Origin: Chryseobacterium sp. G0201
GTDB taxonomy: Bacteria; Bacteroidota; Bacteroidia; Flavobacteriales; Weeksellaceae
DNA: 64,000 bases
Assembly (NCBI RefSeq): GCF_003815655.1
Contig: NZ_CP033917.1
Coordinates: 3,968,001-4,032,000, forward strand
Direction of reading: 5' to 3'
Both the position numbers and the translations under genes were made by a program. How positions within the stretch are numbered: the stretch's first letter is position 1; the number at the start of each line of letters is the position of its first letter. The notes under the pieces were generated by a model, which did no database searches, was not told where the DNA came from, and saw only the letters and a list, made by a program, of their open reading frames with translations. Of this stretch, positions 53,173 to 59,645 are shown piece after piece.

Positions 53173-53399
53173 AAGAAACAGAACACTTCATTGAAAGAGT
53201 GATTAGCACAACCATGAAGGTTCTCACTAATCCTTTGCAAATGGGTTCTTCGGCAATCCTGACTTTCGATTGAGTTCTCAATCTTATATCAAGCGCGCAC
53301 TTAAGGAAAATCTTAAGTCTTAAACTGTGGGCGCAAGAAATTGCATTGTTATTTGTTACTTTGCCATTCAGTGTTTGAAATTGGGCTGTTCTTTCCATT
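53173..53399 (-). ncRNA. Candidate structured RNA upstream of the RT
   Basis: A promoter inside the RT-proximal repeat unit predicts a transcript from about 53399 toward the RT. Read on the minus strand it contains GCGC-flanked CTTAAG/CTTAAG, GATTGA/TCAATC, GATTAG+AACC/GGTT+CTAATC and CACT/AGTG hairpins. Its 5' part (AAAGAACAG, complement of 53386-53394) can pair imperfectly with CTGTTTCTT (complement of 53173-53181) just past the array, which would close the RNA. The last hairpin lies 25-60 nt before the RT start codon. Boundaries are predicted by eye only. Confidence 0.5.
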
Positions 53400-53404
53400 A
53401 TAGT

Positions 53405-53434
53405 CAAAATTAAGGTCTTTTATGACCTGTGCAA
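53405..53434 (-). promoter_or_regulatory. Promoter inside RT-proximal repeat unit
   Basis: On the minus strand, TTG (complement of 53432-53434), a 19-nt spacer and TAATTTTG (complement of 53405-53412) match the Bacteroidota -33/-7 consensus. The spacer holds a perfect palindrome AGGTC-N6-GACCT (53413-53428), a possible repressor site. Transcription would run through block A into the RT gene. Confidence 0.65.
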
Positions 53435-53794
53435 GTTTTTTGAAACTTTCACATTTTTTAACACTTTGACTTGGAATTGCTGTCTCTCTCTACTATTATA
53501 ATAGCTTGGTACCATAGTTTCAGTGGGCTTGTGTTTATCATACACAATGGTATCAAACGAGATTGACATAGAACACTTCATTGAAAGAGTGATTAGCACA
53601 ACCATGAAGGTTCTCACTAATCCTTTGCAAATGGGTTCTTCGGCAATCCTGACTTTCGATTGAGTTCTCAATCTTATATCAAGCGCGCACTTAAGGAAAA
53701 TCTTAAGTCTTAAACTGTGGGCGCAAGAAATTGCATTGTTATTTGTTACTTTGCCATTCAGTGTTTGAAATTGGGCTGTTCTTTCCATTATAGT

Positions 53795-53824
53795 CAAAAT
53801 TAAGGTTTTTTATGACCTGTGCAA
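53795..53824 (-). promoter_or_regulatory. Second copy of the internal promoter, palindrome altered
   Basis: Same TTG / 19 nt / TAATTTTG layout in the upstream unit. Here base 53807 is T instead of C, so the AGGTC half of the palindrome reads AGGTT on the plus strand and no longer matches GACCT perfectly. Confidence 0.6.
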
Positions 53825-54137
53825 GTTTTTTGAAACTTTCACATTTTTTAACACTTTGACTTGGAATTGCTGTCTCTCTCTACTATTATAATAGCTTGGT
53901 ACCATAGTTTCAGTGGGCTTGTGTTTATCATACACAATGGTATCAAACGAGATTGACATAGAACACTTCATTGAAAGAGTGATTAGCACAACCATGAAGG
54001 TTCTCACTAATCCTTTGCAAATGGGTTCTTCGGCAATCCTGACTTTCGATTGAGTTCTCAATCTTATATCAAGTAACAACAATCTTATGACAATTTCTAT
54101 TCCAATAAATGGATGGTGACAAAAAGGCATAATAAAA

Positions 54138-54161
54138 AAAGCGATCTAAAAAGACCGCTTT
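54138..54161 (-). terminator. Terminator after MATE gene
   Basis: AAAGCGATCT / AGACCGCTTT pair with one mismatch; on the minus strand it follows the MATE stop by 5 bp and ends in a T-run. It separates MATE transcription from the RT array. Confidence 0.7.
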
Positions 54162-54165
54162 CATT

Positions 54166-55527
54166 TTATGCATTCTGCTTCACTCTTTTAGCAGACATAT
54201 TTAAAAATCGTTTGACGAGCATCACCGCAGAGATTGTTAATCCCAATCCTAAAGCGATCCACATTCCGAAAGCTCCCATTTCCATCGTTACACAAAGGAA
54301 ATATCCTAAAGGAATCGTAATCACCCAATACGCAATAAACGTATAAATAGAAGGGATTTTAACGTCCTGTAAACCTCTCAACATTCCCAATGCCGTAACC
54401 TGAATCCCGTCTGAAAGCTGGAATAAAGCAGCAATAATCATTAATTTTGAAGCTAACTGAATCACTTCGACTTCTTCTTTTTTAGTGAAGAAAGTAGGAA
54501 GAATATCTTTTCCAATAATGAAAACTGTTCCACAGATACACATGAAAATAAAGGCAATTTTCAGGTTATTGATTCCGACTTTTCTTAATTCAACAAAGTT
54601 TTGTTCACCTAATTTTTTACCAATCATCACGGTTGATGCAACACTGAAACCAATACATAAATTAAAGGTAAAAGAAGCCATACTCAAAGCAATTTGGTGA
54701 GAAGCGATGTCATGAGCAGAGATTAATCCGCAGATAAAAGCCGCTCCTGCAAAAGCCGTTACTTCAAAGAACATTTGTAAAGCTGTCGGGAAGCCCAATC
54801 TTACCATTTTTTCAAACATTTCTTTCGTAAAAACCTGAATTTTTAATGAAAAGTCTTTGATATATTGTCTTGTTTTTTTCTCTTTTAAAAGTACATAGTA
54901 CAAGAAAACGACCATGAAAATTCTGGCAATTAAACTTGCTAATGCAGAACCTTTTACACCCATTTCCGGGAAGATCCAAAGTCCTTTAATGAAAACATAG
55001 TTTAAAACAATGTTAATTACATTTGCGATGATGGTCGCTTTCGTAACTCCAATCGTATAAGATAATCCTTCGGAAACCTCTCTCAATGTCTGAAAAGCCA
55101 TGAAAGGAACAATACTTACCGCCATAATTCCTAAGAAATCTACCGTATCGGGAACGATCTTTGCAGGTTGACCTGAATGATAGAGTAGAGGAAGTCCCAA
55201 AAGCAGGACGCCCATCAAAATAATTCCAACAGTCATATTGATAACAAATCCGTGACTGAAAACCGAGTTGATCGTTTTGTGATCACCTTTAGACTGCGCT
55301 TCCGAAACCAATGGTGGAATCGCAAAAGAAAATCCCAGCGCCAATACAAACATTGAGAAAAACACCGCATTTCCTAAAGACACAGAAGCCAATGCGTCAG
55401 CTCCTAATAATTTTCCGACAATAATATTGTCGAACAGATTCACCGAGACTTGCCCCACCTGCGTCAACATCACAGGAAGAGCCAAAGTAAGGCATTCTTT
55501 TGTATATTTTCTATCTAAAAATTTCAT
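54166..55527 (-). CDS. MATE-family multidrug/sodium antiporter
   Basis: The 453-residue protein has twelve predicted membrane segments with MATE patterns (LALPVMLTQVGQVSVNLFDNIIVGKLLGADALASVSLGN in the first two helices and a matching second half beginning GFPTALQMFFEVTAFAGAAF). It exports drugs or cationic metabolites in exchange for Na+ or H+. It is monocistronic on the minus strand. Confidence 0.92.
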   Translation of the reverse strand: MKFLDRKYTKECLTLALPVMLTQVGQVSVNLFDNIIVGKLLGADALASVSLGNAVFFSMFVLALGFSFAIPPLVSEAQSKGDHKTINSVFSHGFVINMTVGIILMGVLLLGLPLLYHSGQPAKIVPDTVDFLGIMAVSIVPFMAFQTLREVSEGLSYTIGVTKATIIANVINIVLNYVFIKGLWIFPEMGVKGSALASLIARIFMVVFLYYVLLKEKKTRQYIKDFSLKIQVFTKEMFEKMVRLGFPTALQMFFEVTAFAGAAFICGLISAHDIASHQIALSMASFTFNLCIGFSVASTVMIGKKLGEQNFVELRKVGINNLKIAFIFMCICGTVFIIGKDILPTFFTKKEEVEVIQLASKLMIIAALFQLSDGIQVTALGMLRGLQDVKIPSIYTFIAYWVITIPLGYFLCVTMEMGAFGMWIALGLGLTISAVMLVKRFLNMSAKRVKQNA

Positions 55528-55582
55528 AGTAGTTTATAATTCATATAGTTTTAATCAAATTGTTTTGTGGTTTAAAACAAAA

Positions 55583-55617
55583 AAAATTGCAGTAACAAAT
55601 GATACTGCAATTTTTAA
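55583..55617 (-). terminator. Terminator after response-regulator gene
   Basis: AAAATTGCAGTA / TACTGCAATTTT is a perfect 12-bp stem with an 8-nt loop. It lies 23 bp past the stop of the sigma-54-type regulator on the minus strand. Confidence 0.85.
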
Positions 55618-55639
55618 TATATTTAAAATAATAATTAAA

Positions 55640-56824
55640 TTATTTCCTTACAAAACTTGCAACATCCTCTTCGGAAACAGTAGCTCCACCAAGAATAATT
55701 AATCTTTCCACAACATTTCTCAATTCTCTGATATTTCCAGTCCACGAAAGGGCTTTTAATGCTTCAATAGCTTTATCATCAAATTTTTTCAAAGCAGTAC
55801 CGTGTTCTTCAGAGATCATAGCCGAAAAATGATCTACCAATAATTTGATATCCTCTTTTCTCTCATCCAATGGCGGAACATAGATCTCGATCACAGAAAG
55901 CCTGTGGTAAAGATCTTCTCTGAATTTTCCTTCTTCAATTTCCTTCTGCATATTTTTATTCGTTGCTGCAAGAACTCTCACATCAACTTTAATTTCCTTA
56001 TCGCTTCCGACAGGAGAAACTTTACTTTCCTGTAAAGCTCTTAAAACCTTAGCCTGAGCGATCAAACTCATGTCTCCGATCTCATCTAAGAAAATAGTAC
56101 CGCCAGTAGCTTGTTCAAATTTCCCCTGCTTATCTTTAATAGCACCTGTAAACGAACCTTTTACGTGTCCGAAAAGTTCAGATTCAATTAATTCTGAAGG
56201 AATTGCAGCACAGTTTACTTCGATCATTGGACCTCTTGCTCTTTCACTTTGATTGTGAATAGCATGAGCTACCAATTCTTTTCCGGCACCGTTTGGACCT
56301 GTAATCAATACTCTCGCATCAGATACAGCTACCTTTTCAATCATATCCTGGATCTTCTGTAATCCGGCAGACTGACCGATCATTTGGTACTTTTTGTTAA
56401 CTTTTTTCTTTAAAGTTTTATTTTCAGTTTGAAGATTTTTATTTTCTTTCTTCAAAGTTTCTTTAACCAAGGCATTTTTTACGCTTGTAATCAAACGGTT
56501 GATGTCAATGGGTTTAGAAATGAAGTCATATGCACCATCCCTTAAACAAGAAACCGCAGAATCAATGTCTGCGTGTCCTGAGATCATGATAAAAGTAGTT
56601 TCAGGTTTCAGAGCCAGACTTTGCTTTAAAAGTTCTGTACCTGAGAGTTTTGGCATTTTAATATCCGAGATCACCAGCGCGAAATCTTCTTTTTCTACTT
56701 GCTTATAGCCTTCTAAACCATCTTCGGCGATTACAAATTCATAATTGGTAAGTTCATCCGAAAGAATACTGTGAAGTACTCCGGAGATTGCTTTTTCGTC
56801 TTCTACAATAAGGATTTTTTGCAT
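55640..56824 (-). CDS. Sigma-54-type response regulator lacking a C-terminal DNA-binding domain
   Basis: The 394-residue protein has a receiver domain (1-120, phospho-acceptor Asp54 in VISDIKMP), a coiled-coil-like Lys/Glu linker (120-145) and an AAA+ domain. Walker A is GPNGAGKE (176-183) and Walker B GGTIFLDEIGD (241-251). The sigma-54 contact loop is GSFTGA (223-228) instead of GAFTGA. The protein ends at SEEDVASFVRK just after the AAA+ lid, so the usual Fis-type helix-turn-helix is missing. It may activate sigma-54 promoters from solution or act with a partner. No histidine kinase is adjacent. Confidence 0.9.
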   Translation of the reverse strand: MQKILIVEDEKAISGVLHSILSDELTNYEFVIAEDGLEGYKQVEKEDFALVISDIKMPKLSGTELLKQSLALKPETTFIMISGHADIDSAVSCLRDGAYDFISKPIDINRLITSVKNALVKETLKKENKNLQTENKTLKKKVNKKYQMIGQSAGLQKIQDMIEKVAVSDARVLITGPNGAGKELVAHAIHNQSERARGPMIEVNCAAIPSELIESELFGHVKGSFTGAIKDKQGKFEQATGGTIFLDEIGDMSLIAQAKVLRALQESKVSPVGSDKEIKVDVRVLAATNKNMQKEIEEGKFREDLYHRLSVIEIYVPPLDERKEDIKLLVDHFSAMISEEHGTALKKFDDKAIEALKALSWTGNIRELRNVVERLIILGGATVSEEDVASFVRK

Positions 56825-56880
56825 AGTTGCAAATTTAATTTTTTTGATTGAATTATTAGCAAAAACTGTACCTAAATGTT

Positions 56881-57540
56881 CTATTTTGAATAATCTCTCC
56901 TTCCGAAAATAGCAGATCCAACCCTCACAGAATTAGCGCCGCATTCAATGGCAATCGGGAAATCGTCACTCATTCCCATTGATAATGTTTCCAGTTTTTT
57001 TAGTTGATTTAATTCGTTAAAAACTTTATTTAGTAATAAAAATTCCTCTTTTACCTGGTTCTGATCGTCTGTAAACGTTGCCATTCCCATTAAACCGGTA
57101 ATTTCAACATTTGGAAATTCTTCATTGATATATTTTTTGAATAAATTTTCAGCTTCAGTAATTTCAAGTCCGAATTTACTGTCTTCTGCCGCTATTTTAA
57201 CCTGTAGAAGAACTTTAATCTTACGGCTATGCTTTCCTGCTTCTTTATTAATTTCCAGTAATAATTTCTTAGAATCAACACTTTGAATGGTATCAACAAA
57301 TTCAGCTATATATTTTACTTTATTGGTTTGTAAATGCCCGATCAGATGCCATTGGATATCTTTTGGAAGCAAAGGATATTTTTCTAATAATTCCTGAACT
57401 TTATTTTCTCCAAAAACTCTTTGTCCAAGATCATAAACCTCCTGAATCGCTGAAACAGGATGTGTTTTTGAAACTGCAACCAACTGCACAGTTGAGGGAA
57501 GTTGATTTTTTATAGTATGATAGTTTTCTGTAATGCTCAT
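56881..57540 (-). CDS. YggS-family pyridoxal-phosphate homeostasis protein
   Basis: The 219-residue protein matches the YggS/PROSC family: the PLP lysine in VAVSKTHP, FGENKVQELLEKY, WHLIGHLQTNKVKYI and SMGMSDDFPIAIECGANSVRVGSAIFG. It binds PLP without known catalysis and keeps B6 and amino-acid pools balanced. Single minus-strand gene. Confidence 0.94.
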   Translation of the reverse strand: MSITENYHTIKNQLPSTVQLVAVSKTHPVSAIQEVYDLGQRVFGENKVQELLEKYPLLPKDIQWHLIGHLQTNKVKYIAEFVDTIQSVDSKKLLLEINKEAGKHSRKIKVLLQVKIAAEDSKFGLEITEAENLFKKYINEEFPNVEITGLMGMATFTDDQNQVKEEFLLLNKVFNELNQLKKLETLSMGMSDDFPIAIECGANSVRVGSAIFGRRDYSK

Positions 57541-57616
57541 AATTGCAAATTTCTGAATTTTAAAAGCAAAAAACTAATGAATTTATAAAATTTTAATGAT
57601 AAAATCTTGCACTCAG

Positions 57617-57763
57617 ACTGTCATTGCGAACCGAAGGTGAAGCAATCTCTTAATATTCTTAATCTCTAAAATAAATTTTAATGTTTAAAAAATTATACCA
57701 TTAAGTTAGAATAAATTGTTAAGATTATTAAGCTTAGATTCTCAGTTCGTCAGAGTGACAATT
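57617..57763. repeat. Dispersed intergenic repeat, second copy of the TGTCATT family
   Basis: TGTCATTGCGAACCGAAGG (from 57619) with GCAATCTC behind it faces AGATTCTCAGTTCGTCAGAGTGACAAT (57736-57762). The outer ends TGTCATT / AGTGACA are inverted, as in the copy at 13556-13722. The gap of about 240 bp carries no gene. Confidence 0.55.
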
Positions 57764-57780
57764 ATACTGTATAAGTTTTG

Positions 57781-58647
57781 TTAATTCAAAATCTCATTAA
57801 TTTTCGGATAAGCAGATATTTTCCTGAAAACAAATCTGTTGGTTTTCTGAAGTTTTTCGATAAAAAGATCAAGCTCATCAATAGAATCTGCATCCGTTAA
57901 ATATTGATCGTGCGTTAGAAAAACCAAATGCCTTGAGGTTTTTTCAAGATCATTAAAGAAAATACTGTCTACTTTTTTCAGCATAGCCTGATGGTTTCCT
58001 TTCAAAGCCATTTTATTGGTAGGTTTCCATTCCAGATCCCAACCGATGACCTTGTAGCCGGCTTTTTGCAAGCTGTTTGCTGCTAGAGTAGAGCTTTTTA
58101 GATCTGTAGCAGTAATATTGTTCAGTCTCCAGATATTTCTTCCGGGAGTTCTTGCGATTTTATCAGTTAGTCTTAAACTGTCTTTTGCAATGTCAAAATC
58201 ACGGACTACAGCCTCAGGATTTCTATAAAAATCTGTGTATTTATTGTGAGCGTGAGTATAACTGTGATTGGCCAGTTCTATCAAAGGATCTTTTCTTAAT
58301 AATTCGAGACCGTCCTTTTGTTTTTTACTTCCATAAGCGTGTTGCCCAACTAGGAAAGCGGTGGCGCAAACGTTTCTTTTATTTAAAATTCTAAGAAGAT
58401 TTTCGGTTCCTTGATTAGGGCCATCATCAAAAGTAAGGTAAATAACTCTTTTGTCGGAAGGAACATCTTCATCATCAATTTGGGGGATAATTTTTGCGAC
58501 GGGATGGACGTTGGAAATCATTTTTTCAGATTTTTTCTTGTCATTTTGCTGATCACAGCTGTTAAATAAAAACGAAGTCGCACTCATCAATGCAAGCATC
58601 CCAAGAAAAGTCCCGTTTTTAGACTTTTCCGCAAAGTTTTTTTTCAT
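57781..58647 (-). CDS. Polysaccharide deacetylase (CE4/NodB) lipoprotein
   Basis: This 288-residue protein has a lipoprotein-type signal (MLALMSATSFLFNSC|D within the first 35 residues) and a NodB domain. Motif 1 is YLTFDDGPNQG and motif 2 is NHSYTHAHN, giving the metal triad Asp-His-His. Later motifs are RTPGRNIWRL and HLVFLTHDQYL. It probably removes acetyl groups from peptidoglycan or another envelope polymer on the periplasmic side. Confidence 0.88.
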   Translation of the reverse strand: MKKNFAEKSKNGTFLGMLALMSATSFLFNSCDQQNDKKKSEKMISNVHPVAKIIPQIDDEDVPSDKRVIYLTFDDGPNQGTENLLRILNKRNVCATAFLVGQHAYGSKKQKDGLELLRKDPLIELANHSYTHAHNKYTDFYRNPEAVVRDFDIAKDSLRLTDKIARTPGRNIWRLNNITATDLKSSTLAANSLQKAGYKVIGWDLEWKPTNKMALKGNHQAMLKKVDSIFFNDLEKTSRHLVFLTHDQYLTDADSIDELDLFIEKLQKTNRFVFRKISAYPKINEILN

Positions 58648-58777
58648 AAAAGTAAATGGAAGTTAAATTTGTTAAAAATCGTTAAATTTTACGAAATAAT
58701 GTTAACAAATTATATGCCGCATTTACTTAAAATTTCACTTTTTAAGGATTTTTTAATTTATTTTTTTTAACTGATTT

Positions 58778-59506
58778 TTATTCCAGAATTTTCTTCAAAT
58801 ACAGCGAATTATGAATTGCAGCAGTTCCCCAAGTGTTATTGAAAAATATAAATATTTTATGTTGCGATTTTCTAATTTTATCAGCTAAATTATTAAGAAA
58901 TTCTTCTGAGTATTCAGACTTATAAAGAATAGGTTTTCCGTGAAGTCTGTAGTATATAATCTCAGAATGATTTATAATAAAATCTTCCGGCAGATTACCT
59001 GGAAAGCTCACTCCGGAAAAAACGATGTCTTTTTCTTTTAAGATATCAAAAATTTCTTTTGTCCACCAAGATTCATGACGAAATTCAATGACATTTGAAA
59101 AGTTGAAATCAAGAGTATTTAAAATTAGATCAATATTTTCCTGAGTATTTTTTAAAGAAGGCGGAAACTGATATAAAAATCCTGAAAGTTTATCCTTTAG
59201 ATTAGTTTGAATATGATTGCAGAATTCTGAAATTTCTTCCTTACAATCTTTCAATCGCTTTTCATGCGAAATCACTTTTGGGATTTTAATGAAAAATTTA
59301 AAGTCATCGGGAGTTTCATCAAACCATTTGATAAGTGTTTTTGCAGTTGGTTTTCTGTAGAAAGTAGAATTGATCTCAACTGTATTAAAGGTTTGAGAAT
59401 ACAGCGTAAGAAAGTCTTTATTTTTGGCATCTTCAGGATATAAAGATCCTTTCCAATCAGCATTGTAAAAGCCTGAACAACCGATATAAAGATTTTCTTT
59501 TTTCAT
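58778..59506 (-). CDS. DUF72-family TIM-barrel protein
   Basis: The 242-residue protein starts with YIGCSGFYNADWKGSLYPED and contains NTVEINSTFYRKPTAKT, FKFFIKIPKVISHEKRL and VIEFRHESWW, all marks of DUF72 (YecE-like). The fold resembles TIM-barrel endonucleases but the function is not established. The 130-bp gap to the deacetylase is AT-rich with no feature seen. Confidence 0.88.
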   Translation of the reverse strand: MKKENLYIGCSGFYNADWKGSLYPEDAKNKDFLTLYSQTFNTVEINSTFYRKPTAKTLIKWFDETPDDFKFFIKIPKVISHEKRLKDCKEEISEFCNHIQTNLKDKLSGFLYQFPPSLKNTQENIDLILNTLDFNFSNVIEFRHESWWTKEIFDILKEKDIVFSGVSFPGNLPEDFIINHSEIIYYRLHGKPILYKSEYSEEFLNNLADKIRKSQHKIFIFFNNTWGTAAIHNSLYLKKILE

Positions 59507-59645
59507 ATTTAAAAATGTATTGAATATTTTAAGTTTTGGCTAAAGCCAATTCCTATTCATATGAAAACTTTATTTCTCTCGCAGATTTATATTCAATTGT
59601 TTATTAAAATCAATATCAATAAAAATCTGCGAAAGAATTAAAAAT

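Larger units (their letters stand above)
53181..54073 (-). repeat. Tandem A-B-A-B-A array, 390-bp period, before the RT
   Basis: A 390-bp unit beginning GAACACTTCATTGAAAGAG (plus strand) starts at 53181, 53571 and 53961; the third copy stops after 113 bp. Thus a 113-bp block A (53181-53293, 53571-53683, 53961-54073) occurs three times and a 277-bp block B (53294-53570, 53684-53960) twice. The two full units differ only at C53417 versus T53807; the three A blocks are identical by eye. The unit is rich in inverted repeats and has weak coding features. It lies entirely between the RT start and the terminator of the MATE gene. Confidence 0.92.

Noticed and set aside
53181..54073. CRISPR array
   Set aside because: The repeat is 113 or 390 bp and the B segments are identical to each other, so there are no short repeats with unique spacers and no cas gene.
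53181..54073. Diversity-generating retroelement template/variable repeats
   Set aside because: DGR repeats are about 100 bp and differ at adenines, with the variable copy at the end of a target gene. Here copies are identical but for one base and no target gene is present.
51776..54130. RT and flanks as a group II intron
   Set aside because: The RT looks group-II-like, but there is no domain V-type hairpin in the 29 bp between the RT stop and the intact GNAT gene, no HNH or maturase zinc-finger domain, and no interrupted host gene.
53165..54130. Three short minus-strand frames in the repeat array as genes
   Set aside because: They are the same frame read three times through the repeat, start at or before the predicted transcript start, show no family features and coincide with hairpin sequence. 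I treat the region as structured RNA or DNA instead.
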